Shown: piece by piece, positions 1-9,132 of the stretch | Numbering within the stretch: the first letter of the stretch is position 1 | How the letters are laid out: every line of letters begins with the position of its first letter | Assembly: GCF_024748615.1 (NCBI RefSeq) | Contig: NZ_CP087168.1 | Coordinates: 4,402,001-4,466,000 of the forward strand | Source of the DNA: Pseudomonas sp. B21-048 | GTDB taxonomy: Bacteria > Pseudomonadota > Gammaproteobacteria > Pseudomonadales > Pseudomonadaceae | DNA: 64,000 nucleotides | Direction: 5' to 3' | Position numbers and translations under genes: made by a program | The notes under the pieces: generated by a model | The model's database searches: none | What the model was told of the DNA's origin: nothing | The model's input: only the letters and a program-made list of their open reading frames with translations

Positions 1-7
1 CGCTCAT
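1..7 (-). CDS. Start of a divergent gene, probably Mrp/ApbC-type P-loop ATPase (partial)
   Basis: Only the first codons are present. On the minus strand an ATG AGC begins at base 7, preceded by GGAG six bases upstream, which is a good ribosome-binding site. In pseudomonads the gene divergent from metG is the Fe-S scaffold ATPase gene mrp/apbC, whose product commonly begins Met-Ser. The identity is inferred from synteny and the start signal alone. Confidence 0.4.
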
Positions 8-84
8 GGGCAACTCCGATAGCAAGACTGGAAAATCAGGCAGGTATCCTACGCCGGACACACATTTGTGGCGAACAGAATACC

Positions 85-112
85 GTGGCGAGCAGGTTTA
101 CCTGCTCGCCAC
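85..112. repeat. Short palindrome of the GTGGCGAGC type
   Basis: Two 12-base arms (GTGGCGAGCAGG and CCTGCTCGCCAC) form a perfect inverted repeat around TTTA, between the divergent start and metG. Related palindromes occur in this window near 13279, 31226, 42507, 43351 and 55550, so this is one member of a dispersed intergenic family. Confidence 0.75.
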
Positions 113-214
113 AAAAGCTCTTTTGCAACAATAAGCCTTCAGGTCGCAGGGGTGAAAAATATGCGCCAGCGCTTTATAGTGGCCGACCTCCGTTTCATCA
201 AGTAGCCGAGCCCC

Positions 215-2266
215 ATGTCCGAGCCACGCAAGATCCTCGTCACCAGCGCCCTGCCCTATGCCAATGGTTCGATTCACCTCGGCCATATGCTGGAATACAT
301 CCAGACCGATATGTGGGTGCGCTTCCAGAAGCATCGCGGTAACCAATGCATTTATGTCTGCGCCGACGACGCCCACGGTTCGGCCATCATGCTGCGCGCG
401 GAAAAGGAAGGCATCACCCCGGAACAACTGATCGCCAACGTCCAGGCTGAACACAGCGCCGACTTTGCCGAGTTCCTGGTGGACTTCGACAACTTCCACT
501 CCACTCACGCTGAAGAAAACCGTGAGCTGTCGAGCCAGATCTACCTGAAGCTGCGCGACGCCGGGCACATCGCCACGCGCTCGATCACCCAGTACTTCGA
601 CCCGGAAAAGAAAATGTTCCTGGCCGACCGCTTCATCAAGGGCACCTGCCCGAAATGCGGCACCGAAGACCAGTACGGCGACAACTGCGAAAAATGCGGT
701 GCGACCTACGCTCCCACCGATCTGAAGGATCCGAAGTCGGCGATCTCCGGCGCCACACCGGTGCTCAAGGATTCCCAGCACTTTTTCTTCAAGCTGCCGG
801 ACTTCCAGGAAATGCTGCAAGCCTGGACTCGCAGCGGCACGTTGCAAGAGGCCGTGGCCAACAAGATCGCCGAATGGCTGGATGCCGGCCTGCAACAGTG
901 GGACATTTCCCGCGATGCGCCGTATTTCGGCTTCGAGATTCCCGACGAGCCAGGCAAATATTTCTACGTGTGGCTGGATGCGCCAATCGGCTACATGGCC
1001 AGCTTCAGAAACCTTTGCAACCGCACGCCGGAACTGGACTTCGACGCGTTCTGGGGCAAGGATTCCACCGCCGAGCTGTACCATTTCATCGGCAAGGACA
1101 TCGTCAACTTCCACGCCCTGTTCTGGCCAGCCATGCTTGAAGGCGCCGGTTTCCGCAAACCGACCGGCATCAACGTACACGGCTACCTGACCGTCAACGG
1201 CCAGAAAATGTCCAAGTCCCGCGGCACGTTCGTCAAGGCGCGGACTTACCTGGATCACCTGTCGCCGGAATACCTGCGCTACTACTACGCCGCCAAGCTG
1301 AGCCGTGGCGTCGACGACCTGGACCTGAACCTCGAAGACTTCGTGCAGAAGGTCAATTCCGACCTGGTCGGAAAAGTCGTCAACATCGCCAGCCGTTGCG
1401 CCGGTTTCATCCATAAAGGCAACGCCGGCGTGCTGGTGGCCGGTAACGCCGCGCCGGAACTGACCGATGCCTTCCTGGCCGCAGCGCCAAGCATTGCCGA
1501 AGCTTATGAAGCTCGCGACTTTGCCCGCGCCATGCGCGAAATCATGGGCCTGGCCGACCGCGCCAACGCCTGGATCGCCGACAAGGCGCCGTGGTCGCTG
1601 AACAAACAGGAAGGCAAGCAGGATGAAGTGCAGGCCATTTGCGCCTTGGGCATCAACCTGTTCCGCCAACTGGTGATTTTCCTCAAACCGGTACTGCCGC
1701 TGCTGGCCGCCGATGCCGAGGCATTCCTGAACGTCGCACCGCTGACCTGGAACGACCATGCCACCTTGCTCAGCAATCATCAGCTGAACGAATTCAAACC
1801 GTTGATGACTCGCATCGACCCGGTAAAAGTACAAGCCATGACCGACGCCTCGAAAGAAGACCTGACCGCCAGCGCAACCGACACCGGCGAAACTGCACCT
1901 GCGGGCAACGGTGAACTGGCCAAGGATCCGCTGTCGCCAGAGATCGAGTTCGATACCTTCGCTGCCGTAGACCTGCGCGTGGCGCTGATCGTCAAGGCCG
2001 AAGCCGTGGAAGGTGCCGACAAGCTGCTGCGCCTGACCCTGGACATCGGTGACGAACAACGCAACGTGTTCTCCGGGATCAAGAGCGCTTACCCGGACCC
2101 GTCCAAGCTCGATGGTCGCCTGACCATGATGATCGCCAACCTCAAGCCCCGCAAAATGAAATTCGGGATCTCCGAAGGCATGGTGATGGCGGCCGGCCCT
2201 GGCGGTGAAGAAATCTACCTGCTGAGCCCCGACAGCGGCGCCAAGCCGGGTCAGCGCATCAAGTAA
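215..2266 (+). CDS. metG: Methionyl-tRNA synthetase
   Basis: Cytoplasmic class I aminoacyl-tRNA synthetase that charges tRNA-Met with methionine. The 683-residue protein has the HIGH-type motif (HLGH) near residue 22, a four-cysteine zinc knuckle (CPKCG then CEKCG) around residues 146-162, and the KMSKS motif near residue 331. A C-terminal tRNA-binding (EMAP-like) dimerisation domain starts around residue 580. The length equals that of the usual long two-domain bacterial form. The start precedes the nucleotide-binding segment [12 protein letters not shown]. It stands alone, with a hairpin just downstream. Confidence 0.98.
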   Translation: MSEPRKILVTSALPYANGSIHLGHMLEYIQTDMWVRFQKHRGNQCIYVCADDAHGSAIMLRAEKEGITPEQLIANVQAEHSADFAEFLVDFDNFHSTHAEENRELSSQIYLKLRDAGHIATRSITQYFDPEKKMFLADRFIKGTCPKCGTEDQYGDNCEKCGATYAPTDLKDPKSAISGATPVLKDSQHFFFKLPDFQEMLQAWTRSGTLQEAVANKIAEWLDAGLQQWDISRDAPYFGFEIPDEPGKYFYVWLDAPIGYMASFRNLCNRTPELDFDAFWGKDSTAELYHFIGKDIVNFHALFWPAMLEGAGFRKPTGINVHGYLTVNGQKMSKSRGTFVKARTYLDHLSPEYLRYYYAAKLSRGVDDLDLNLEDFVQKVNSDLVGKVVNIASRCAGFIHKGNAGVLVAGNAAPELTDAFLAAAPSIAEAYEARDFARAMREIMGLADRANAWIADKAPWSLNKQEGKQDEVQAICALGINLFRQLVIFLKPVLPLLAADAEAFLNVAPLTWNDHATLLSNHQLNEFKPLMTRIDPVKVQAMTDASKEDLTASATDTGETAPAGNGELAKDPLSPEIEFDTFAAVDLRVALIVKAEAVEGADKLLRLTLDIGDEQRNVFSGIKSAYPDPSKLDGRLTMMIANLKPRKMKFGISEGMVMAAGPGGEEIYLLSPDSGAKPGQRIK

Positions 2267-2283
2267 AGGTCTGCGGTAAACCG

Positions 2284-2319
2284 ATCCCACAGTCGTGCCC
2301 GGCGCGACTGTGGGATTTT
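2284..2319 (+). terminator. Hairpin terminator after metG
   Basis: ATCCCACAGTCG and CGACTGTGGGAT form a 12-bp stem, followed by a short T stretch (TTTTC), 18 bases after the metG stop. It plausibly ends metG transcription; the T tract is short. Confidence 0.65.
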
Positions 2320-2395
2320 CATGTCTGGCCCACCCTCCTTCCTTGCCGGATAATGCCTAACCTTGTTAGACAGGCCTCCTTTTGCCGGCACGATC

Positions 2396-2965
2396 ATGAC
2401 CGAACTGCTTCTTACGCTTATCAGCGCTACCCTGATCAACAACCTCGTGTTGCACTGGCCGCTGGGCGTAGATCCGGTGCTGGGCAGCGAGCGGCCCCAG
2501 GTCCACGCGCTGGGCCTCGCGACGACGTGCCTGATGCTGATCGTCGGCACACTCGGCTATGCGCTCTATCACTGGCTACTGGTGCCATTGGGGCTGACGT
2601 CGCTGCGTCTGTTCGTATTCCTGCCGTTGAGCGTTCTGCTGATCGGCCCTCTGCTGAAGCTGCTTTCACAGTTATTGGCGAAGCTGTCATTCGATGGCCT
2701 CTGGCCCCTGCTGCTGGGGAATGCCGGGGTGCTTGGGCTGACGTTGCTCAACGCTCAAGACGACAAGGGAATTTTCCACGCCACAGCCCTGAGCCTTGGC
2801 GCCGGGCTGGGTTTCTGGCTGGTGCTGAGTCTGTTCAGCGACTTGCGCCAGCGCACACTCGATAACGATATCCCCCTGCCCTTTCGTGGCCTGCCGATCG
2901 AATTGATCGGCGCCGGATTGATCGCGGTGGTTTTTCTCGGATTCAGCGGGCTGATCAAAACATGA
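2396..2965 (+). CDS. rnfA: Rnf/Rsx electron transport complex subunit A
   Basis: Integral membrane subunit of the Rnf (Rsx) complex, which moves electrons between NADH and ferredoxin-type carriers and in enteric bacteria keeps SoxR reduced. The 189-residue protein is almost entirely hydrophobic, with about six membrane segments and the family's [14 protein letters not shown] first helix. The ATG at 2396 ([16 protein letters not shown]) is chosen over the in-frame start 33 bases upstream because homologues begin there. Its stop overlaps the rnfB start by 4 bases, so the two are translationally coupled. Confidence 0.9.
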   Translation: MTELLLTLISATLINNLVLHWPLGVDPVLGSERPQVHALGLATTCLMLIVGTLGYALYHWLLVPLGLTSLRLFVFLPLSVLLIGPLLKLLSQLLAKLSFDGLWPLLLGNAGVLGLTLLNAQDDKGIFHATALSLGAGLGFWLVLSLFSDLRQRTLDNDIPLPFRGLPIELIGAGLIAVVFLGFSGLIKT

Positions 2966-3969
2966 GTCTGATTCAACGCATCGACGCCCTCTTGCCCCAG
3001 ACCCAATGCGGCAAGTGTGGCCATCCCGGATGCAAACCCTACGCCGAAGGCATCGCCAGCGGCGAGCCGATCAACAAGTGCCCGCCGGGCGGCAGCGAAA
3101 CCATCGCGGCCCTGGCCGACCTGCTGAAAGTGCCAGTACTGGAACTGGACGTCAGTCGCGGTTCGGCACCGGCACAGATCGCTTACATCCGCGAAGCCGA
3201 ATGCATCGGCTGCACCAAGTGCATTCAAGCCTGCCCGGTCGACGCCATTGTCGGCGCGGCGAAATTCATGCACACGGTCATCGTCGACGAATGCACCGGA
3301 TGCGACCTCTGCGTGGCGCCCTGCCCGGTGGATTGCATCGAGATGCATCCGTTACCGCTGGCCACGGTGTTGCCGATTGTCGGCGGGCTGGCATTCAACC
3401 AGGAGGAGCAACAGGCCCGGGCCGCCAAGCGCAATCACGCGCGACGCCGTTTCGAACAGCGCAATGCCCGTTTGCAGCGCGAAGAAGAACAGAAACTCGC
3501 CGAACGCCAGGCCCGTGCCCAACGCGCCGAGCAGCCCAGCGAAGTGACGCTCGACCCGGTTCAGGCCGCACTCGAGCGCGTCCGCGCACAGAAAGCCGCC
3601 AATGCCGATGCGGCACTGAAAAAGGCCAAGGTCGATCTGGCGATGAGTCGGGCGCAATTGAACAAATCGCTGAAAGCTTTCGGGCATCCGCCAACCTTCG
3701 AACAGCAATCGCAATTGATCGTGCTGCAACAGCAATTCGAAGCCGCCGAACAGGCGCTGGCGCAACTGGAAAGCAACGCACCTGTGCTGCCTGCGCCTCC
3801 TGTTCCGGCCAAAGATGCCGAGCTGAAACGGGCGAAGATCCAGTTGGCCATGCGTCGTGCCGAACTCAAGAAAGCTCAAACAAACGAAGCGCCGGCCGAA
3901 CAGATCGAAGTGTTGCAACGTGCGCTCAGCGAAGCCGAGCGTCAGGTGGAGGCTTATGCTGCCCCTTGA
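2962..3969 (+). CDS. rnfB: Rnf/Rsx ferredoxin subunit B, without N-terminal anchor and with a long C-terminal tail
   Basis: Iron-sulfur subunit of the Rnf complex. Residues 12-45 carry the CGKCGHPGC cluster motif and a further Cys (INKCPPGG). Two [4Fe-4S] ferredoxin motifs follow, [12 protein letters not shown] near residue 79 and [12 protein letters not shown] near residue 109. Usual RnfB proteins open with a membrane helix of about 30 residues; here the protein starts directly at [14 protein letters not shown]. Residues about 150-335 are a charged Ala/Lys/Gln/Glu-rich tail with two related units ([17 protein letters not shown] and [17 protein letters not shown]). The segment [16 protein letters not shown] resembles the C-terminal tail of RnfC, and rnfC itself is absent here. 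The rnfD start lies within its last codons. Confidence 0.9.
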   Translation: MSLIQRIDALLPQTQCGKCGHPGCKPYAEGIASGEPINKCPPGGSETIAALADLLKVPVLELDVSRGSAPAQIAYIREAECIGCTKCIQACPVDAIVGAAKFMHTVIVDECTGCDLCVAPCPVDCIEMHPLPLATVLPIVGGLAFNQEEQQARAAKRNHARRRFEQRNARLQREEEQKLAERQARAQRAEQPSEVTLDPVQAALERVRAQKAANADAALKKAKVDLAMSRAQLNKSLKAFGHPPTFEQQSQLIVLQQQFEAAEQALAQLESNAPVLPAPPVPAKDAELKRAKIQLAMRRAELKKAQTNEAPAEQIEVLQRALSEAERQVEAYAAP

Positions 3970-4948
3970 ATCGGTGGACGAACGCCTTCAGCAGGCCATG
4001 AAGCTGGTATTGCTGGCCACTGTGCCGGGAGTGCTGGTGTTGTTCTGGCTGTACGGCTGGGGCGTATTGATCAACCTGATTCTGGCGGCGGCCACCGCTC
4101 TTGCCGTTGAAGCGGTGGTATTGCAGCTGCGCAAGCAACCTGTAAAACCGACGTTGAGCGATGGCAGCGCCCTCGTCAGTGCAACCCTGTTGGCACTGGC
4201 CTTGCCGCCTTATTGCCCGTGGTGGCTGACAGTCAGTGCTGCGGCGTTCGGACTGTTTTTCGGCAAGCACTTGTATGGCGGCGTCGGTAAAAATCCGTTC
4301 AATCCGGCGATGCTCGGTTTCGCGCTGGTCCTGGTGATGTTTCCCCAGCAAATGACCCATTGGCCGTCATCCCATGGCATGGATTTGTTCGCCGGGCTGC
4401 AACAGGTGTTCGGCTTCAGCGTCGGCCAGGCACCCGACGCATGGGCCCAGGCCACGGCGCTGGACAGTCTGCGAATCAACAAAAGCCTGACCATGGAAGA
4501 ACTGTTCGCCGGCCATCCGGCATTCGGCCGTTTTGGCGGTCGAGGCGTGGAATGGGTCAACCTGGCGTTTCTGGCCGGCGGTGCGTTTCTGCTGCAGCGG
4601 CGGGTATTCAGCTGGCATGCGCCGGTCGGCATGCTCGCCAGCCTGTTCAGCATCAGCCTGTTGTGCTGGAACGGCACGGGCTCCGATTCAAATGGCTCGC
4701 CATTGTTTCATCTGCTTACCGGCGCGAGCATGCTCGGTGCTTTCTTCATCGTGACGGAACCGATATCCGGCGCGAAAAGCCCCATTGCCCGATTACTGTT
4801 CGGCGCAGGCGTGGGGTTACTGACATACCTGATTCGGACGTGGGGCGGGTATCCGGACGGGCTGGCCTTTGCGGTTTTGCTGATGAACCTCTGTGTACCG
4901 GCGCTGGAGCGGTTTGCCGCGTCCAGACAGGAGCAAGCAGCCCCATGA
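3956..4948 (+). CDS. rnfD: Rnf/Rsx electron transport complex subunit D
   Basis: Membrane flavoprotein subunit of Rnf, 330 residues, with about eight to ten hydrophobic helices and the conserved [16 protein letters not shown] segment. The Dxx-x-QAT segment DAWAQATAL contains Thr167, which corresponds to the covalently flavinylated threonine of enteric RsxD. The ATG at 3956 overlaps the end of rnfB by 14 bases; an open frame continues upstream but that part has rnfB-shadow composition. The 3' end overlaps rnfG by 4 bases. Confidence 0.93.
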   Translation: MLPLESVDERLQQAMKLVLLATVPGVLVLFWLYGWGVLINLILAAATALAVEAVVLQLRKQPVKPTLSDGSALVSATLLALALPPYCPWWLTVSAAAFGLFFGKHLYGGVGKNPFNPAMLGFALVLVMFPQQMTHWPSSHGMDLFAGLQQVFGFSVGQAPDAWAQATALDSLRINKSLTMEELFAGHPAFGRFGGRGVEWVNLAFLAGGAFLLQRRVFSWHAPVGMLASLFSISLLCWNGTGSDSNGSPLFHLLTGASMLGAFFIVTEPISGAKSPIARLLFGAGVGLLTYLIRTWGGYPDGLAFAVLLMNLCVPALERFAASRQEQAAP

Positions 4949-5556
4949 ACCGAGCGATGAGCGTTGTGATCCTGGTAGGGCTGGCAGGCTTGGGGATGGG
5001 CACGACTTACTTCGTGCAGCACACCAGTGCCGCGCGCATTGCCGCCGAACAACGTTTGATCGACAGCCATCAGTTACTGGATCTGCTACCGCCCGACAGC
5101 TACGACAATCAGCCACTGGAACACCCCCTCAGCCTCGAAAGCACTCGCCTGGCCAACAGCACGCTACTGGGTGGCTACCTGGCGTCCAAGGCCGGCAAAC
5201 CGAGCGCCGTATTGATGCGCAGTCAGACACTGGGCTACGCCGGCGCCATTGAGTTGCTGATCGCCATCGACCCCCAAGGCAAGCTAGTGGGGGTCAAAAC
5301 CCTCAAGCAATCGGAAACCCCGGGGCTGGGCGGCAAGCTCGCCGACTGGCCCAATGCCTGGCTTCAGGTGTTTACCGGCAAGTCGCTAATCGACCCCGAT
5401 GACAATGGCTGGGCCTTGAAAAAGGACCAAGGGCAATTCGATCAGATCGTGGGCGCGACCATCACCTCAAGAGCGGTGATCAATGCCACCCATGACGCGC
5501 TGCGCTACTTCGATGAACACCGGCAACAGCTGATCGGGAGCAGCGCTCATGAATAA
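4945..5556 (+). CDS. rnfG: Rnf/Rsx electron transport complex subunit G
   Basis: Periplasm-facing flavoprotein subunit anchored by one N-terminal helix (residues about 5-22). The 203-residue protein ends with the FMN-attachment region DQIVGATITSRAV, in which a threonine is modified by ApbE in characterised relatives. The ATG at 4945 overlaps the rnfD stop by 4 bases; a much longer open frame upstream is a shadow of rnfD. It overlaps rnfE by 8 bases. Confidence 0.93.
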   Translation: MNRAMSVVILVGLAGLGMGTTYFVQHTSAARIAAEQRLIDSHQLLDLLPPDSYDNQPLEHPLSLESTRLANSTLLGGYLASKAGKPSAVLMRSQTLGYAGAIELLIAIDPQGKLVGVKTLKQSETPGLGGKLADWPNAWLQVFTGKSLIDPDDNGWALKKDQGQFDQIVGATITSRAVINATHDALRYFDEHRQQLIGSSAHE

Positions 5557-6139
5557 GTCATCGACCCTGCAGAACTCGCTGATGCTGACGCCGTTGATCG
5601 GCGTCACTGATTCATTGATAACGGCCCTGGGCCTGTGGCTGATGTTTACTCTGGTACTCAGTGCTTACGGTGTGAGCATGGGCGTCTTGCGCTCGCGAAT
5701 GACTCCGGCAACACATTTGCTCGCCTGCCTCTTGCTGGCCGCCACGCTGACCAGTTGCGCGGAATTTTCCATGCAAGCCTGGTCGCTTCAATGGCACCAG
5801 CATCTGAGTTTCTACGCAGGATTGATCGCCCTGCAATGCGTTGTGCTGGAACACAACGGTTTTTTCCAGACCCCACGGCGTGATCGACTGCGCCTGTGTA
5901 GCCTGTTCGGCGCCTTGATGGTGGGCTTGGGGCTGCTGCGCGAGTTCATCGGCAACGGGACACTCGCTAGCCATTTGTCCTGGATGGCCGGTGCCACGCA
6001 AGCGGACTGGCAAGGCTGGACGCTGATCGCCGACGGTGGCCTGCATCTGGCCACACTGGCCCCTGGCGGGTTTATTCTGTTCGGACTGCTGATCGCCGCC
6101 TATCAAGCCTGGACCCACCGTCCGGCGGCCCCACATTGA
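5549..6139 (+). CDS. rnfE: Rnf/Rsx electron transport complex subunit E
   Basis: Integral membrane partner of RnfA. The 196-residue protein begins NSLMLTPLIGVTDSLITALG, close to the family's opening helix, and has about six hydrophobic segments. It overlaps rnfG by 8 bases and is followed 24 bases later by nth, the usual Pseudomonas arrangement. The sequence is rather divergent from enteric RsxE, in line with the altered cluster. Confidence 0.88.
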   Translation: MNKSSTLQNSLMLTPLIGVTDSLITALGLWLMFTLVLSAYGVSMGVLRSRMTPATHLLACLLLAATLTSCAEFSMQAWSLQWHQHLSFYAGLIALQCVVLEHNGFFQTPRRDRLRLCSLFGALMVGLGLLREFIGNGTLASHLSWMAGATQADWQGWTLIADGGLHLATLAPGGFILFGLLIAAYQAWTHRPAAPH

Positions 6140-6163
6140 CCGCCTTCGAGGAACCGCATCGCC

Positions 6164-6802
6164 ATGAATGCCGCAAAACGTCTTGAAATTTTCCGCAGGT
6201 TTCACGAAGACAATCCTGAGCCGAAGACCGAACTGGCCTATTCCTCACCGTTCGAATTGCTGATCGCCGTGATTCTCTCGGCGCAGTCGACCGATGTCGG
6301 CGTGAACAAGGCCACCGCCAAACTGTTCCCGGTGGCCAATACGCCAGCGGCGATCCATGCCTTGGGCGTCGAAGGGCTGTCGGAGTACATCAAGACCATC
6401 GGCCTGTTCAACAGCAAAGCGAAAAACGTGATCGAAACCTGTCGCTTGCTGGTGGAGCGTCATGGAGGTGAAGTGCCGCAGACCCGCGAGGCACTGGAAG
6501 CATTGCCCGGCGTCGGTCGCAAGACCGCCAACGTGGTGCTCAATACCGCCTTTCGTCAGCTGACCATGGCTGTAGACACCCACATTTTCCGGGTCAGCAA
6601 CCGTACCGGCATTGCTCCGGGCAAGAACGTGGTCGAGGTGGAGCAGAAACTGATGAAATTCGTGCCGAAGGAATATCTGCTCGATGCCCATCACTGGCTG
6701 ATTCTCCATGGGCGCTACGTTTGCCTGGCCCGCAAGCCGCGTTGTGGCAGTTGCCGGATAGAGGATTTGTGCGAATACAAGCAAAAGACTTCGGACGATT
6801 GA
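6164..6802 (+). CDS. nth: Endonuclease III
   Basis: DNA glycosylase/AP lyase that removes oxidised pyrimidines. The 212-residue protein has the helix-hairpin-helix LPGVGRKTANVVLN around residues 113-126 with the catalytic Lys in GRKTA, the catalytic Asp in AVDTHIFRVSNR, and the C-terminal [4Fe-4S] cluster (C-x6-C-x2-C-x5-C: CLARKPRCGSCRIEDLC). The length is normal. It is the last gene of the rnf cluster, as is common in gammaproteobacteria. Confidence 0.97.
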   Translation: MNAAKRLEIFRRFHEDNPEPKTELAYSSPFELLIAVILSAQSTDVGVNKATAKLFPVANTPAAIHALGVEGLSEYIKTIGLFNSKAKNVIETCRLLVERHGGEVPQTREALEALPGVGRKTANVVLNTAFRQLTMAVDTHIFRVSNRTGIAPGKNVVEVEQKLMKFVPKEYLLDAHHWLILHGRYVCLARKPRCGSCRIEDLCEYKQKTSDD

Positions 6803-6909
6803 GGCGCTATTGATTTTTTTGATTGATCGATTGAAAAAATCTTTTTTACCCGCCGGTAAATTGTCGATATAAGGAGCGCCAAAGGCAGCCTTAGCCTGGA
6901 GTTAACCTT

Positions 6910-7089
6910 ATGAGTACTGGCAAAGAGCAATTGGACGTAGAAGACGACTTCACCCCCGTTGAGGCCGATGACGCAGAGCCGGTAGTGGAAGTGGCAAAGA
7001 CCAACCTGAGCAAACGCCGTACCATCGACAATCTGCTGGAGGAGCGCCGACTGCAGAAGCAACTGGCCGATTACGATTTTGATTTATGA
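6910..7089 (+). CDS. Small acidic protein, PA3496 family
   Basis: Fifty-nine codons from ATG (6910) to TGA (7089), encoding MSTGKEQLDVEDDF through RLQKQLADYDFDL. The N-terminal half is acidic and the C-terminal half is a basic amphipathic helix (KTNLSKRRTIDNLLEERRL). It lies after nth, where PA3496 lies in P. aeruginosa; that family has been annotated as a putative envelope-integrity protein. No membrane segment or signal peptide is visible. An upstream AT-rich stretch and a strong terminator frame it as its own unit. Confidence 0.8.
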   Translation: MSTGKEQLDVEDDFTPVEADDAEPVVEVAKTNLSKRRTIDNLLEERRLQKQLADYDFDL

Positions 7090-7094
7090 CACTT

Positions 7095-7121
7095 AAAAGC
7101 CTCCCGAAACGGAGGCTTTTT
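7095..7121 (+). terminator. Rho-independent terminator after the PA3496-type gene
   Basis: AAAAGCCTCC and GGAGGCTTTT form a 10-bp stem around CGAAAC, with a T run. Read in reverse it also has T residues, so it could serve the convergent response regulator gene too. Confidence 0.9.
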
Positions 7122-7180
7122 ACTAAGTGCCGCCCCCTGATAAGCGCCCGCTCATCGCGCCTCGTCAAACGCTGGCAGCT

Positions 7181-7807
7181 TTATACCAGGCCATTGCGTT
7201 GAGCCAATTCGATCAGGTCCACCAGTGAACGAGCATTGAGCTTTAGCAGCAAACGCGTTTTGTAAGTACTGACGGTTTTATTGCTAAGGAACATTCCATC
7301 GGCGATCTCCTTGTTTGTCTTTCCTCGGGCCAACTGCTGCAGGACCATCATTTCCCGTCCCGACAAACGATCCACCATGTCGGCTTCACTGGCATTCCCA
7401 AGACTGGAACGCACGGTATGCAGCGCCTGATTAGGAAAGTAACTGTAGCCTGACAGCACGGCCTTTATTGCACTGAGTAATTCAGTGAGATCCTGTTGTT
7501 TACAGACATATCCGGCGGCGCCCGTTTGCATACAACGCATGGAAAAATGCCCTGGCGCCTGAGAGGTCAATATCAGTACTTTAAGAGGCATCGCGGTCGA
7601 TGTCAGGCGCGCAATGACTTCCAGCCCGTCCAGTTTCGGTATCCCAATATCCAGTATGACAATATCCGGCATTAGTTCACGAGCAAGTTGCAATGCATCC
7701 ACACCATTATCTGTTTCTGCAATGACTTCGTAGCCATGACGCTCCATTAGCATACGCACCGCAAGACGAATGACGGGGTGATCATCCACGATCAGCACTT
7801 TATTCAT
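7181..7807 (-). CDS. NarL/FixJ-family response regulator
   Basis: Two-component response regulator of 208 residues. An N-terminal receiver has the acidic pair (VDDH) at residues 7-9, the phosphoacceptor Asp in IVILDIGIPKLDG (about residue 54) and the conserved Lys in YVCKQQ. A C-terminal LuxR-type helix-turn-helix (LSGREMMVLQQLARGKTNKEIA) follows. It resembles the RocA/BvgA/EvgA branch. The start at 7807 (MNKVLIVDD) has GGA at a good distance upstream and is preferred to one 12 bases further out. No cognate kinase is adjacent, so its signal cannot be named. It borders an AT-rich segment. Confidence 0.85.
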   Translation of the reverse strand: MNKVLIVDDHPVIRLAVRMLMERHGYEVIAETDNGVDALQLARELMPDIVILDIGIPKLDGLEVIARLTSTAMPLKVLILTSQAPGHFSMRCMQTGAAGYVCKQQDLTELLSAIKAVLSGYSYFPNQALHTVRSSLGNASEADMVDRLSGREMMVLQQLARGKTNKEIADGMFLSNKTVSTYKTRLLLKLNARSLVDLIELAQRNGLV

Positions 7808-7819
7808 GGGCAAGTCCAA

Positions 7820-8375
7820 TTTTCGCTGTTCGAATTTTTAGAGCCCGCACCATAGCCTAGTCGTTTCACCCATGGCACGCTGTCACCCCCGGCCACTCGC
7901 AGCGAGAGACATGGCCTACAAACAACACGGATTATTCCTACAAAAAATCATTGCACATCATGAATCGAGAGATTGCTATTAGCCGAACGCAGCTCAGCAC
8001 TTCGTCAATTTTTTGTATCGACTTACAACCAAAAAACACACAATGACAGGATTTGGCACTAGTAATCCGACAGACTTCGACCATTAAGCTACCCTTAAAA
8101 ATAACGAGTATTTTTCCAGCTTCAGTGCAACTCGACTTGAACGACTTATGAGCGCACACACAGCAACATTTAACCAGCGGAACAACCCCATATAAATTCA
8201 AAATAAATAAACAGTCATACCTGAACCAGGAGCAACACAGTTACTATGACGACCATCTTCAGCAAAAAAAAAGGAACTCAACATAACACCCTAAAAACCT
8301 CATTAATTAATTATCACCCCGAGATCCACCCCCACAAACAAATCGAGAAGAAATAATATCTCATGAGCAGAAGAC
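7820..8375. other. AT-rich intergenic stretch with no convincing gene
   Basis: About 550 bases with clearly lower GC than the flanks. It includes a minus-strand frame of 87 codons (7938-8201) that is cysteine-rich, has no family resemblance and has no clear ribosome-binding site. Promoters for the two flanking genes must lie here, but I cannot assign them. The composition suggests acquired DNA. Confidence 0.5.
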
Positions 8376-8990
8376 ATGATAAAACTCAAAAAAAGAATCA
8401 CCAACCCCATGACAATCATTGCGATATTTGCACTACTGTCTGAAACATCGGCTGCCGTATCCCTCCCCTTCCTCGACAACAAGGAGAAAGAACTCTATGT
8501 CTGGTTTCTGATTAGTTTTCCCTTTTATTTGCTTTTTCTTTTTTTCGTCACACTCAACTTCAACTATCGATCGCTTTATGCACCCTCCGACTTTGAGAAA
8601 GGGAAGCACTTCATGAAAGTCATGGACAACGCCAACCGGTCAGGAAACGACCCTTCCTGGGTACCGCCAGAAAGCTCGACCCAGCACCACGTACGTCTGC
8701 CCGAACACTTAAAAGACCTGCATATCATTGATACACGCTGGATGAACAACAAAATGGCATTCAGCGCCCTGATGGAGAAAATTCAGCAAGCACAGGAAAA
8801 CCCTGCGCAAGTGATCGTATTTCTCACCTGCGCCGAGTCGGAGACGCTGCTTAGGGAAAGTGCGCTGCGGTTTTCAAAGCACCCCAGGAAACGCAACGGC
8901 GCAACGTTCTGCATTGCTTACAATTTGAATTCATACGGCCTGACGATGATTGATCAAAATCTTTTCAGGCACACAACAGCCAGCTCTTGA
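8376..8990 (+). CDS. Unknown protein with two predicted membrane helices
   Basis: I do not recognise this 204-residue protein. It opens with a short basic segment and two hydrophobic stretches (residues about 12-30 and 42-64), then a soluble domain of about 140 residues. That domain begins YAPSDFEKGKHFMKVMDNANRSG and includes an LHIIDTRW...QVIVFLTCAE segment. This layout fits an inner-membrane protein with a cytoplasmic C-terminal domain. GC is lower than in the neighbours and rare codons (AAA, ATA, TTT) are common. It lies between a response regulator and argG with no operon partner. Confidence 0.6.
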   Translation: MIKLKKRITNPMTIIAIFALLSETSAAVSLPFLDNKEKELYVWFLISFPFYLLFLFFVTLNFNYRSLYAPSDFEKGKHFMKVMDNANRSGNDPSWVPPESSTQHHVRLPEHLKDLHIIDTRWMNNKMAFSALMEKIQQAQENPAQVIVFLTCAESETLLRESALRFSKHPRKRNGATFCIAYNLNSYGLTMIDQNLFRHTTASS

Positions 8991-9084
8991 AGAGCCATGG
9001 GGGAAAGAAGCGAAGAAGGGAATTAACAGAGACAAGAACCAAAGCTGAACACGCAGTGTACGACAGGGTACCCCTCTTTCAGAT

Positions 9085-9110
9085 GTGTGGCCTCATCAAC
9101 GAGGCCACAT
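9085..9110 (-). terminator. Hairpin downstream of argG
   Basis: TGTGGCCTC and GAGGCCACA form a 9-bp stem around ATCAAC, 23 bases past the argG stop on the minus strand. No T run follows, so it may stabilise the 3' end rather than act as a classical terminator. Confidence 0.5.
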
Positions 9111-9132
9111 ATCCATTACCGACTCAAAGGTC

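Noticed and set aside
98..2290. 730-codon open frame opposite metG
   Set aside because: It is a high-GC shadow of metG; the protein has no family resemblance and metG is unmistakable.
4135..4460. Loss of the RnfD flavinylation site
   Set aside because: The DAWAQATAL segment at residues 161-169 matches the DxxSQAT form in enteric RsxD apart from one Ser to Ala change, and the acceptor Thr is kept.
7938..8201. 87-codon minus-strand frame in the AT-rich stretch
   Set aside because: No ribosome-binding site, unusual cysteine content and no family; chance frames are common in such DNA.
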